In this document: positions 1-6,583 of the stretch, piece after piece
Layout: each line of letters begins with the position of its first letter
How positions within the stretch are numbered: the first letter of the stretch is position 1
Source of the DNA: G039029935 sp039029935
GTDB lineage: Bacteria > Chloroflexota > Anaerolineae > Caldilineales > Caldilineaceae
NCBI GenBank assembly: GCA_039029935.1
Contig: JBCCFC010000488.1
Span: forward strand, 1 to 9,204
DNA: 9,204 nucleotides
Direction of reading: 5' to 3'
The notes under the pieces: model-generated
Told to the model about the DNA's origin: nothing
The model's database searches: none
Seen by the model: only the letters and a program-made list of their open reading frames with translations
Made by a program: the position numbers and the translations under genes

Positions 1-84
1 ATGTAGAGATATTTAGAGACATGGTTCGCGCAGACACGTTTACTAGCTGCGAAGAAGAACAAAATCATCAACAAAGGAAAAATC

Positions 85-1467
85 ATGAGTACGACAGGGG
101 CAACAACGATTGCCGACATGGATCGAAACAGTCTGATGCACCCATTCACCCACATTGCAAGCCACTTAGATACGGGACCCAAAGTGATGCAGAAATCCAA
201 TGGCATCTATGTCACGGATAATCAGAGCAAGGAATATATTGATGGCATCTCCGGGCTATGGTGTGTCAACGCGGGTTGGGGTCGCCACGAGATTATAGAT
301 GCGATCACCGAGCAGGCGCATCAGATGGCCTATTACCATTCATTTTCATCAATGGGCAACGAGCCATCCATTCAGTTGGCCGATAAATTGGTCCCGATTG
401 CCCCCGGCAACATGAGCCACGTTTTCTTTGGACAGTCTGGCTCCGACGCCAACGACACCATCATCAAACTGGTCTGGTACTATAACAACGTGCTGGGGCG
501 GCCAGAAAAAAAGAAGATTATCTCGCGTTGGCGCAGCTATCATGGGGTGACGATTGCGGTGGCAGGCTTGACGGGGATGGCGTCGGTGCATAATGGGTTT
601 GATGTGCCACTGCCGTTCATTCGCCATGTCAGCACACCCTACTATTATCGCAACGCTGAGGCTGGCATGAGCGAAGAAGAATACAGCGCACATTTGGCAG
701 ATGAGCTTGAGCAGTTGATCCTCGACGAGGGGCCAGACACGGTGGGGGCCTTTATTGCCGAGCCGATGATTGGCTCTGGTGGTGTCATCACGCCACCCAA
801 AGGCTACTTCCAGGCAATCCAAGCGGTGCTGTGCAAGTATGATGTGCTAATGATTGCCGACGAGGTGATCTGCGGGTTTGGTCGTTGTGGAACTATGTTT
901 GGCTCAGAGTCTTTTGGCATCACACCCGACCTTGTGAGCATTGCCAAGGGGATGACCAGTGGATATATGCCCATGTCAGGTGCATTTGTGAGCAACGAAA
1001 TCTGGGATGTGATGGTGGAAGGCTCGCCGTCGTTTGGTGCGTTTGCGCATGGATACACCCACTCCGGACATCCGATGTCAGCAGCGGCAGCATTGGCAAA
1101 CCTGGCGATTTTTGAGCGTGAAAATCTGGTCGAGAAATCCGCCACAATGGGGGCATACTTGCATCGGCGAATGCGTGAGGAGTTTGCGGACCGCCCTTAT
1201 GTCGGTGATGTGCGTGGCAAAGGCATGGCTGTCGCCGTCGAGTTTGTTGTTGATAAAGCAACCAAAGAACCATTTGATTTGAATCTTGCGCTGGCGGGCA
1301 AAATGGCTGCATTCTGTATGGAAGAGGGGTTGATTGCGCGGGCATTGCCCTATTTGACGGCTATCTCGCTGGCGCCGCCACTGGTGATGACTGAGGCTGA
1401 GTGTGATGAGATGTTGTCGCGCTTTGGTCGTGCATTGATCAGATGGGAAGCGTCACTGTCAAACTAA
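85..1467 (+). CDS. Class-III omega-aminotransferase, paralogue 1
   Basis: A 460-residue PLP-dependent fold-type I (class III) aminotransferase that moves an amino group from an omega-amino acid or amine to a keto acid such as pyruvate, in the cytoplasm. It resembles the beta-alanine/putrescine/taurine:pyruvate transaminase group and, from memory, the Chromobacterium violaceum omega-transaminase. Visible motifs are GLWC with W59, the phosphate-binding SGSDANDT (118-125), Y152-H153-G154 stacking on the cofactor, IADE with D259 for the pyridine nitrogen, Schiff-base K288 in AKGMTSGY, HGYTHSGHP (322-330) with phosphate-contacting T325, and R419 as the probable carboxylate-switch arginine. Length is normal for the family. 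Start 85 has AAAGGA at 73-78, six bases upstream. A tandem paralogue follows 48 bases downstream with an almost identical leader, so the two are probably co-transcribed. H326 replaces the Tyr seen in the paralogue. Family is secure; the amino donor cannot be read from sequence. Confidence 0.93.
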   Translation: MSTTGATTIADMDRNSLMHPFTHIASHLDTGPKVMQKSNGIYVTDNQSKEYIDGISGLWCVNAGWGRHEIIDAITEQAHQMAYYHSFSSMGNEPSIQLADKLVPIAPGNMSHVFFGQSGSDANDTIIKLVWYYNNVLGRPEKKKIISRWRSYHGVTIAVAGLTGMASVHNGFDVPLPFIRHVSTPYYYRNAEAGMSEEEYSAHLADELEQLILDEGPDTVGAFIAEPMIGSGGVITPPKGYFQAIQAVLCKYDVLMIADEVICGFGRCGTMFGSESFGITPDLVSIAKGMTSGYMPMSGAFVSNEIWDVMVEGSPSFGAFAHGYTHSGHPMSAAAALANLAIFERENLVEKSATMGAYLHRRMREEFADRPYVGDVRGKGMAVAVEFVVDKATKEPFDLNLALAGKMAAFCMEEGLIARALPYLTAISLAPPLVMTEAECDEMLSRFGRALIRWEASLSN

Positions 1468-1468
1468 G

Positions 1469-1499
1469 AATGCGAACAAGCGCAGATATTAGCGTAAGC
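1469..1499. repeat. Degenerate copy of the GC-rich 3' repeat
   Basis: Directly after the first aminotransferase stop codon is a stretch reading AATGCGAACAAGCGCAG. It lines up with the GC-rich repeat that follows the second aminotransferase (from 2900), and the differences in the first 19 positions are transitions. It no longer forms a strong hairpin. It may be an eroded copy duplicated together with the gene, or chance similarity; 31 bases are too few to be certain. Confidence 0.35.
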
Positions 1500-1515
1500 A
1501 ACAAAGGAAAAAATC

Positions 1516-2892
1516 ATGAGTACAACATTTACAGAAAACATTGCCAACCTAGACCGCAACCGCGTTCTACATCCATTTACCAGCATCGCCGACCACGTGG
1601 AGACAGGTCCCACCGTGATGCAAAAAGCCAACGGCATCTACATCACCGACGATTATGGGCGAGAATATATCGATGGTATGGCCGGGCTTTGGTGTGTCAA
1701 TGTCGGCTGGGGACGTCAATCCATTGTGGATGCCATCACCGAGCAGGCCAACAAGATGGCCTATTATCACTCATTTGCGTCCATGAGCAACGAGCCATCC
1801 ATTCTATTGGCCGATAAGGTTGTCTCTATGGCACCGGGCAATATGAGTCACGTTTTCTTTGGGCAATCCGGCTCTGATGCCAACGACACCAATGTCAAAA
1901 TTGTCTGGCACTATAATAATCTGCGTGGCCGCGCTGACAAAAAGAAAATCATCTCACGCTGGCGCGCCTATCATGGTGTGACCGTTGCTGCCGCTGGGCT
2001 GACGGGGCTAGACTCTCTGCACAAAGCCTTTGATATCCCGCTTCCAATGATTCGCCATGTCAGCGCGGCGCACTACTATCGCAATGCCAAGCCGGGCATG
2101 AGCGAAGAAGAATACAGTGCACAACTGGCAAGCGAACTGGAAGAGATGATCATCGCCGAAGGGCCAGATACCGTAGGTGCCTTCATCGCCGAGCCAATCA
2201 TGGGGGCTGGTGGCGTCATTGTTCCACCCAAGGGCTACTTCAAGGCCATTCAGGAAGTGTTGCGTAAATATGATGTACTCATGATTGCTGATGAAGTCAT
2301 CTGTGGCTTTGGTCGTTGTGGAACCATGTTTGGCTCTGAGTATTTTGATATCACACCGGATATTGTCACTGTCGCCAAGGGGCTGACCAGCGGTTATATT
2401 CCGATGTCTGGCTCACTCATCAGCGGTGATATTTGGGATGTTCTGCTCGAGTCATCGCCGTCCATTGGAGCCTTTTCGCATGGCTATACCTACTCCGGCC
2501 ATCCGGTGGCTGCGGCGGCTGGGCTGGCAAATCTTGCCATCATCGAGGAGGAAAACTTAGTCGGGAACGCTGCCACTGTCGGAGCATACTTCCAACGCCG
2601 TCTGCGTGAAACCTTTGCCGATCACCCATTGGTGGGTGAAGTTCGCGGTGTAGGGCTTATTGCCGCCATTGAGTTTGTGGCAGATAAAGCGACCAAAGAG
2701 CCATTTGATCCAGGTCGCAAACTGGGTCCAAAATTGGCGTCCCTTTGCTTGGAGGAAGGCGTCATTTCCCGTGCGTTGCCGCAATCGACAGCGATGTCTT
2801 TCTCACCACCACTGAGCATTACTGAGGTAGAATGTGACGAGATGTTGGCCCGTTTTGGCCGTGCTGTCGCGCGCTGGGCAGCAGAACTGTAG
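1516..2892 (+). CDS. Class-III omega-aminotransferase, paralogue 2
   Basis: A 458-residue PLP-dependent class-III aminotransferase, collinear without gaps with the upstream paralogue to about residue 458 and roughly 70% identical by eye. The same reaction class is expected: transfer of a terminal amino group to pyruvate or a related keto acid. It keeps W59, SGSDANDT (118-125), Y152-H153-G154, D259, K288 in AKGLTSGY, T325 in HGYTYSGHP, and R419. Differences near the presumed active site are V63 for A63, Y326 for H326, and PQSTAMSFS for PYLTAISLA just after R419, so substrate range may differ. The start is set by AAAGGA at 1503-1508, seven bases before ATG. The segment from this site into the first codons nearly matches that of the first gene, showing that the duplication included the translation signal. 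The next gene lies 275 bases away across repeats, so this gene probably ends the operon. Confidence 0.93.
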   Translation: MSTTFTENIANLDRNRVLHPFTSIADHVETGPTVMQKANGIYITDDYGREYIDGMAGLWCVNVGWGRQSIVDAITEQANKMAYYHSFASMSNEPSILLADKVVSMAPGNMSHVFFGQSGSDANDTNVKIVWHYNNLRGRADKKKIISRWRAYHGVTVAAAGLTGLDSLHKAFDIPLPMIRHVSAAHYYRNAKPGMSEEEYSAQLASELEEMIIAEGPDTVGAFIAEPIMGAGGVIVPPKGYFKAIQEVLRKYDVLMIADEVICGFGRCGTMFGSEYFDITPDIVTVAKGLTSGYIPMSGSLISGDIWDVLLESSPSIGAFSHGYTYSGHPVAAAAGLANLAIIEEENLVGNAATVGAYFQRRLRETFADHPLVGEVRGVGLIAAIEFVADKATKEPFDPGRKLGPKLASLCLEEGVISRALPQSTAMSFSPPLSITEVECDEMLARFGRAVARWAAEL

Positions 2893-2898
2893 AATTTG

Positions 2899-2969
2899 GG
2901 ACGCGGACGAGCGCGGGCGAACGCGGATACAATCACATTGATGAAACTTTTCCGCGTTTGTCCGCGTCC
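2899..2969. repeat. GC-rich CGCGGA repeat forming a strong hairpin
   Basis: The left side contains three imperfect 10-11 base units, each with CGCGG (2901-2927). The first 19 bases (2899-2917) can pair with 2951-2969 as RNA, giving 16 Watson-Crick pairs and three G-U pairs. The third unit (2921-2927, ACGCGGA) is a competing partner for TCCGCGT at 2951-2957. A loosely related piece, AATCTGCGTAC, lies at 2987-2996. It starts six bases after the aminotransferase stop codon and has no following T-run, so it is not a standard intrinsic terminator. It may protect the mRNA 3' end or be a dispersed REP/MITE-like element. Confidence 0.75.
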
Positions 2970-2996
2970 TGATATATCTTGTGTAAATCTGCGTAC

Positions 2997-3025
2997 TTGA
3001 CAGCCAATCATGAACAATGGACAAT
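2997..3025 (+). promoter_or_regulatory. Candidate sigma70-type promoter for transketolase
   Basis: TTGACA at 2997-3002, a perfect -35, is followed after 17 bases by GACAAT at 3020-3025, which matches the -10 consensus at four of six positions. Transcription would begin near 3032 and give a leader of about 135 bases to the transketolase start, carrying both the small and the long inverted repeats. This is a consensus match only. Confidence 0.4.
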
Positions 3026-3026
3026 G

Positions 3027-3044
3027 ATAGGCAAATAAGCCTAT
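3027..3044. repeat. Short perfect inverted repeat ATAGGC/GCCTAT
   Basis: A perfect six-base inverted repeat (3027-3032 with 3039-3044) surrounds a six-base AT-rich loop. It lies immediately downstream of the candidate -10 box, where an operator or a start-of-transcript hairpin could sit. No function can be assigned. Confidence 0.5.
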
Positions 3045-3046
3045 GG

Positions 3047-3133
3047 AATACGACAACGGATTTGGGATTGGAACGGATTTAAGTCTCCACACATGAGAAA
3101 AATCTGTTCTCTTCCTCAATCCGCTGTCGTATT
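3047..3133. repeat. Long imperfect inverted repeat in the transketolase leader
   Basis: The arms at 3047-3080 and 3100-3133 are each 34 bases and match at 27 positions when one is reversed and complemented; some of the rest are G-U capable. The outer 16 bases match at 15 positions. The loop is about 19 bases. It ends 18 bases before the transketolase ribosome-binding site. The homopolymer after it is A, not T, so it is not a terminator for forward transcription. Either a MITE/REP-like dispersed element or a leader RNA structure would fit. Confidence 0.8.
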
Positions 3134-3150
3134 AAAAAAACAAAGTCATA

Positions 3151-3157
3151 AAAAGGA
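3151..3157 (+). promoter_or_regulatory. Ribosome-binding site that sets the transketolase start
   Basis: AAAAGGA lies ten bases before the ATG at 3168. The alternative in-frame ATG at 3093 falls inside the hairpin loop, lacks a comparable purine-rich site and would add 25 residues unlike any transketolase N-terminus, so 3168 is preferred. Confidence 0.65.
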
Positions 3158-3167
3158 TTTCAAATCA

Positions 3168-5210
3168 ATGATAACTGAATCAGCAAATATGGGTTTTGCA
3201 AGTATGCCAATTGATGCAGCATTAGAAGCCAAAGCCGTCAATACGATTCGTCTGCTGGCTGCGGACGCGGTACAGGCGGCGAACTCTGGACATCCAGGGA
3301 TGCCAATGGGGATGGCACAGGTTGCCTTTACGCTCTGGTCACAGTTTATGAACTACAACCCGCAAAACCCTGATTGGATGGATCGCGACCGCTTTGTCCT
3401 CAGTGCAGGGCATGGCTCCATGTTGATCTATGCCATGTTACACCTGACAGGCTATGATGTTTCGCTGGATGATCTGCGCAACTTCCGTCAATGGGGCAGC
3501 AAAACCGCAGGCCATCCAGAGTATGGTCATGTGCCTGGCGTCGAAACCACCACTGGCCCACTGGGACAAGGCTTTGCCAATGGGATTGGCATGGCGATTG
3601 CCGAACGCTGGCTGGCCGAACGCTTCAATCGTCCTGACTATACGATCATCGACCATCATGTCTATGCCATTGTCAGTGACGGCGATTTGATGGAAGGGGT
3701 TGCCAGTGAAGCGGCCAGTCTTGCGGGGCATCTCAAATTGGGCAAGGTCATCTACCTTTATGATGACAACAACATCACCATTGATGGGAAAGCTGAAGTT
3801 TCGTATAGCGAGGATTGGGCCAAACGCTTTGACGGCTATGGCTGGCATGTACAGTCGATTGATGGCATGGATGGCGCAGCAGTGGCTGAGGCTGTAAAAG
3901 CGGCACAAGCGGACCCACGTCCCAGCATCATTGGCTGTAAAACCATCATCGGCTATGGTAGCCCCAATATGGCAGACACATCGGACATTCACGGCAAAGC
4001 AATGGGCGATGCTGAGATTGCGCTGACAAAAGAAGCAATGGGTTGGCCGACCGACACGACATTCCACATCCCAGACGAGGTTGCCGCGTTGTACCAAGAA
4101 GCTGTGCCACGCGGTGCAGCACTCGAAGCAGCACAGCAAGAACGTCTGGATGCCTATGCTGCTGCCTATCCTGCCGAAGCGACTGAACTGCAACAGATGC
4201 TCAGTGGTGGATTGCCAGAGGGCTGGGAGGAAACGATTCCTAGCTATGGACCAGGAAAGGCGGCAACACGTAACAGCGGCGGCGAGGTGATCAACAGCAT
4301 TGCCGGTGCAGTCCAGAACTTGGTTGGTGGTAGCGCAGATCTCGCAGGTAGCACCAAGACCACCATCAAAGGCGTTGACTTTATGTCAGCCGACAGTTTT
4401 GGTGGACAGAACATGCACTTTGGCGTGCGTGAACATGGCATGGCGGGTATCCTCAACGGCATGGCACTACACGGCGGTGTCATCCCAATGGGTGGCACAT
4501 TCCTTGTCTTCAGCGACTACATGCGCGCCAGTATGCGTCTGGCCGCGCTCATGGAACAGCGTGTCATCTATGTCCTCACTCATGACAGCATTGGGCTGGG
4601 TGAGGATGGCCCAACGCACCAACCAATTGAGCATCTGGCCGCACTGCGCACCATTCCGAATCTAAACGTCATGCGTCCTGCCGATGCCAACGAGACTGCG
4701 GAAGCATGGCGCGCTGCATTACTCAACGACTCTGGACCAACGGTTATGGCACTGACCCGTCAGGACATCATGATCTTTGACCGTGATGCCGAAGGGTTTG
4801 GCCCAGCCAGCGGTGTTGCCAAGGGTGGCTACGTGCTCTATGAAAACGCCCCCAACGGTGTCGATGTCATCTTGATTGCCAGCGGTAGCGAAGTGGAGAT
4901 CATCTATGAGGCGGCGCAGACGCTCAGTGCAGAAGGTCATGGTGTTCGTGTAGTCAGCCTTGTCTCTTGGGAACTCTTTAGCCAACAGGACGAAGCCTAT
5001 CGCCAAGAGGTCCTACCCGCAGGGGTCGCCAAGGTTGCCGTTGAAGCAGCCAGCCCCTTTGGATGGGAACGCTGGGTTGGCAACGATAAGAGCAAGGGCG
5101 ACATCATTGGCATCGACCACTTTGGCGCAAGTGCCCCATATCAGCGGCTCTATCAGGAGTATGGGCTGACGGCTGAGAATGTGGTTGCGCGCGCGAAGGC
5201 GTTGTTGTAG
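3168..5210 (+). CDS. tkt: Transketolase
   Basis: A cytoplasmic, thiamine-diphosphate-dependent transketolase of 680 residues, normal for a bacterial enzyme. It transfers two-carbon ketol units, for example xylulose 5-phosphate plus ribose 5-phosphate to sedoheptulose 7-phosphate plus glyceraldehyde 3-phosphate, and xylulose 5-phosphate plus erythrose 4-phosphate to fructose 6-phosphate. The N-terminal cofactor domain has SGHPG (H42), SAGHGS (H82), AGHPE (H116), GPLGQG (130-135), the metal/cofactor motif running from SDGD (170-173) to N201, and H275 in DIHG. The pyrimidine domain (about 363-540) has the catalytic glutamate E423 in REHGM and the substrate/cofactor histidine H484 in DGPTHQP. The C-terminal domain follows (about 560-680). 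All these residues are intact, so it should be active. ATG 3168 has an RBS at 3151-3157. It appears monocistronic, with a candidate promoter and structured leader upstream and an intrinsic terminator downstream. Confidence 0.97.
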   Translation: MITESANMGFASMPIDAALEAKAVNTIRLLAADAVQAANSGHPGMPMGMAQVAFTLWSQFMNYNPQNPDWMDRDRFVLSAGHGSMLIYAMLHLTGYDVSLDDLRNFRQWGSKTAGHPEYGHVPGVETTTGPLGQGFANGIGMAIAERWLAERFNRPDYTIIDHHVYAIVSDGDLMEGVASEAASLAGHLKLGKVIYLYDDNNITIDGKAEVSYSEDWAKRFDGYGWHVQSIDGMDGAAVAEAVKAAQADPRPSIIGCKTIIGYGSPNMADTSDIHGKAMGDAEIALTKEAMGWPTDTTFHIPDEVAALYQEAVPRGAALEAAQQERLDAYAAAYPAEATELQQMLSGGLPEGWEETIPSYGPGKAATRNSGGEVINSIAGAVQNLVGGSADLAGSTKTTIKGVDFMSADSFGGQNMHFGVREHGMAGILNGMALHGGVIPMGGTFLVFSDYMRASMRLAALMEQRVIYVLTHDSIGLGEDGPTHQPIEHLAALRTIPNLNVMRPADANETAEAWRAALLNDSGPTVMALTRQDIMIFDRDAEGFGPASGVAKGGYVLYENAPNGVDVILIASGSEVEIIYEAAQTLSAEGHGVRVVSLVSWELFSQQDEAYRQEVLPAGVAKVAVEAASPFGWERWVGNDKSKGDIIGIDHFGASAPYQRLYQEYGLTAENVVARAKALL

Positions 5211-5212
5211 GC

Positions 5213-5240
5213 GACAAGGGGAGAAAGGGTGACAAGGTGA
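5213..5240. repeat. Short imperfect direct repeat GACAAGGKGA
   Basis: Just after the transketolase stop, GACAAGGGGA (5213-5222) and GACAAGGTGA (5231-5240) flank a related purine-rich GAAAGGGT. It resembles the short tandemly repeated sequences of filamentous cyanobacteria and Chloroflexota, but with only two clear units the call is weak. Confidence 0.4.
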
Positions 5241-5300
5241 GTATATAGATACGCACTAAAAATCGTCATTTATCTCCTTTAACTATCGCTATTTAATTAC

Positions 5301-5332
5301 TGGGGCATGATAGTCCATGCCCCATATTTTTT
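5301..5332 (+). terminator. Intrinsic terminator after transketolase
   Basis: A perfect nine-base stem, TGGGGCATG (5301-5309) with CATGCCCCA (5316-5324), encloses the six-base loop ATAGTC and is followed by TATTTTTT. It ends the transketolase transcript about 90 bases after the stop codon. It also lies only 16 bases before the next start codon, which leaves almost no room for a separate downstream promoter. Confidence 0.9.
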
Positions 5333-5348
5333 ATAAGGGGTGAAGTGA

Positions 5349-5675
5349 ATGAGTCACGCAATCGCTGTTCAACAGTTGACAAGCCGTCTACGATGGCTTG
5401 AGTCAGAAATTTTGACGGTACGTAAGGCGTTGAAGTCTTTACCAAAACACGAGTCTCAACCTTCTTCTGCCGGAGTAACGGATAGAACGCTCCTTATGCC
5501 GTCTATCAAATGGGTAAATAAAGCTCAACTGAGAAAAACAATGGACGAGTTATTTGGTTCTCTTCTACTTGATATTCAACCTGTTGGTTCTGAGGCTTTA
5601 CAGCAGCAAATGCGTAAAGCGAAACTACAGCCAAATGAGTTAAGCCGTAGTATTATTGAAGCGCGTGAGGAGTGA
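5349..5675 (+). CDS. VapB-like antitoxin of a PIN-domain pair
   Basis: A 108-residue cytoplasmic protein, predicted to be the antitoxin that would bind and neutralise the PIN-domain product encoded four bases downstream. Residues 5-30 look like a short amphipathic coiled coil, and 31-50 are a likely disordered linker. The C-terminal part has the pattern VGSEALQQQMRKAKLQPNEL followed by SRSIIEAREE. From memory, this ending (EALQ..M...L.PNELSR.IIE.REE) is typical of small proteins encoded just before VapC-type toxins in Chloroflexota and cyanobacteria. No classical DNA-binding fold is obvious. The start has AAGGGG at 5335-5340, eight bases before ATG. The gene appears intact although its partner is not. 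Such pairs are usually autoregulated, but no operator was identified here. Identification rests on context and the C-terminal pattern. Confidence 0.7.
   Translation: MSHAIAVQQLTSRLRWLESEILTVRKALKSLPKHESQPSSAGVTDRTLLMPSIKWVNKAQLRKTMDELFGSLLLDIQPVGSEALQQQMRKAKLQPNELSRSIIEAREE
5667..5672 (+). promoter_or_regulatory. Ribosome-binding site for a GTG start
   Basis: GAGGAG within the last codons of the antitoxin gene lies seven bases before GTG at 5680. It fixes the toxin start there rather than at ATG 5656, which lies inside the antitoxin gene. It also makes the pair translationally coupled. Confidence 0.7.
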
Positions 5676-5679
5676 GAAT

Positions 5680-5916
5680 GTGATATGGAACTTTTTTGAT
5701 GCAAGTGCTCTTGTCAAAAGATACTCAGTTGAAGATGGAACCGACATTTTTCGTCTAGCAATGGACTTGCATAAAGTTTTACAGACTGAGGGACATAGAC
5801 TTGTGTTATGGAGTTGTGATAAGCGATTGCTCCGCGCCGCCAAGCAAGAAGGAATTAACGTTTTTGACCCCGAAGTGGAGACAAAAGCCTCGTTGAGTGC
5901 GCTCTTAAAAAGTTAA
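5680..5916 (+). pseudogene. PIN-domain (VapC-like) toxin with its middle missing
   Basis: A 78-residue reading frame from GTG 5680. It begins with the PIN signature FFDASALVKRYSVEDG (residues 5-20), containing the first metal-binding aspartate D7. It ends with the typical PIN C-terminus RLVLWSCDKRLLRAAKQEG (40-58) and FDPEVET (62-68). VapC-type PIN proteins are usually about 130-150 residues and act as Mg2+-dependent RNases using three or four clustered acidic residues. Here residue 22 (GTD) runs straight into the late helix IFRLAMDLHKVL, so about 60-70 central residues are absent, including the conserved middle glutamate. The aspartate of GTD could derive from either the early GTD or the late ATDA motif, which would suit a deletion between short similar sequences. 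The frame is open, so the deletion was in frame. A stable nuclease fold is unlikely. A naturally miniature PIN variant is the alternative. Confidence 0.75.
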
Positions 5917-5946
5917 AGACTACTTTTATAAAGTTAAGGATTCTCT

Positions 5947-6462
5947 ATGCTCAATGCTCTATCTCGCACCATTCGCCAGACTCGTCAACACCACGCGCTC
6001 GAACACGCCACCCTGCACATGTTGGTGCGCAAACTACCCGGTCGTCGGTTTAGCGGCTACAGCGATCCCAGCGGCTTTAGCATCATTGGCCGTTGCACCA
6101 CCGATGAACTACGGAGTGCTGCCGAAGAAGGGCTGCGTCGCTTACAGGGGGGCGAGTCTCGACTGGCGATTCACCCCAACTGCGGGACGCTGCTCGTGAC
6201 CACCGCCGTGATGGTGACATTGGTGGCATTATTGGCGTCACCCTTCCTACGCAATAAAGATATCGGCACTCGCTTCACCAATCTACTGGTACTGATTGTC
6301 CCAACGCTTATTCTTTCACGCCCTGTTGGATATCGCTTTCAGGGATTGACGACACTGGCTGATGTACAAGACCGACAGATCGCGCGGGTGTATGAGATGA
6401 GGGTTGGTTTTGTAACCTTTCATCGGGTTGAGTTTGCAATGAATTCACCAATGGATTCCTAA
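5947..6462 (+). CDS. DUF6391-like membrane protein
   Basis: A 171-residue predicted inner-membrane protein. The N-terminal part has RQHHALEHATLHML (13-26), then a glycine-rich region and GFSIIGRC (43-50), a helix DELRSAAEEGLRRLQGGESRLAIHP (53-77), and HPNCGT (76-81). Two hydrophobic segments follow at about 81-99 and 112-124, then RPVGYRFQ..TT.AD (125-139) and a short C-terminal tail. The combination HALEHAT, L..GE..LA.HPNCGT and two membrane spans matches, from memory, the DUF6391 proteins of cyanobacteria and Chloroflexota, whose function is unknown. The conserved H and E residues might bind metal, but that is inference. Start ATG 5947 has AAGGA at 5936-5940, six bases upstream. It is only 30 bases after the broken toxin gene and may be read through from the same transcript. 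No signal peptide is evident. Confidence 0.75.
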   Translation: MLNALSRTIRQTRQHHALEHATLHMLVRKLPGRRFSGYSDPSGFSIIGRCTTDELRSAAEEGLRRLQGGESRLAIHPNCGTLLVTTAVMVTLVALLASPFLRNKDIGTRFTNLLVLIVPTLILSRPVGYRFQGLTTLADVQDRQIARVYEMRVGFVTFHRVEFAMNSPMDS

Positions 6463-6465
6463 ATT

Positions 6466-6475
6466 ATTGTACAAT
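6466..6475. repeat. Perfect 10-base palindrome ATTGTACAAT
   Basis: A perfect palindrome four bases after the DUF6391-like gene stop codon. It could be a binding half-site for a dimeric regulator or chance; it is about 100 bases upstream of the candidate promoter for the next unit. Confidence 0.25.
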
Positions 6476-6568
6476 GTTACCCTGTCCCCATCAACCGCAC
6501 AGACATGCATCTTAGGTTGTCCGATTTTTTGTTCTATGCTATTCTGCACAGGTGTAGAACCACAACTA

Positions 6569-6574
6569 TATAAT
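6569..6574 (+). promoter_or_regulatory. Candidate -10 box for the two-gene unit
   Basis: A perfect TATAAT (6569-6574) is followed by a T-run and then the ribosome-binding site. Transcription would start near 6581. No good -35 is visible at the right distance (CTGCAC near 6544-6549 is poor). A weaker alternative is TTGTCC at 6517-6522, 17 bases, TATTCT at 6540-6545. The 132-base gap 6463-6594 otherwise holds only the small palindrome at 6466. Confidence 0.4.
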
Positions 6575-6583
6575 TTTTTCCAC

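Noticed and set aside
2622..3119. 165-residue minus-strand frame and other long antisense frames (349-822, 920-1345, 3438-4193)
   Set aside because: They mirror strongly conserved aminotransferase or transketolase coding sequence and encode nothing recognisable.
2899..3133. Either inverted repeat as an intrinsic terminator
   Set aside because: Neither right arm is followed by a T-run on the plus strand; the first is followed by TGATATATC and the second by an A-run.
3093..3167. 25-residue N-terminal extension of transketolase from ATG 3093
   Set aside because: The ATG lies in the loop of the long inverted repeat, has no good ribosome-binding site, and the added residues do not look like a transketolase N-terminus; ATG 3168 has AAAAGGA upstream.
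5656..5679. PIN gene start at ATG 5656
   Set aside because: It lies inside the antitoxin gene and adds residues unlike the family; GTG 5680 gives the normal V/M-I-W start and has GAGGAG seven bases upstream.
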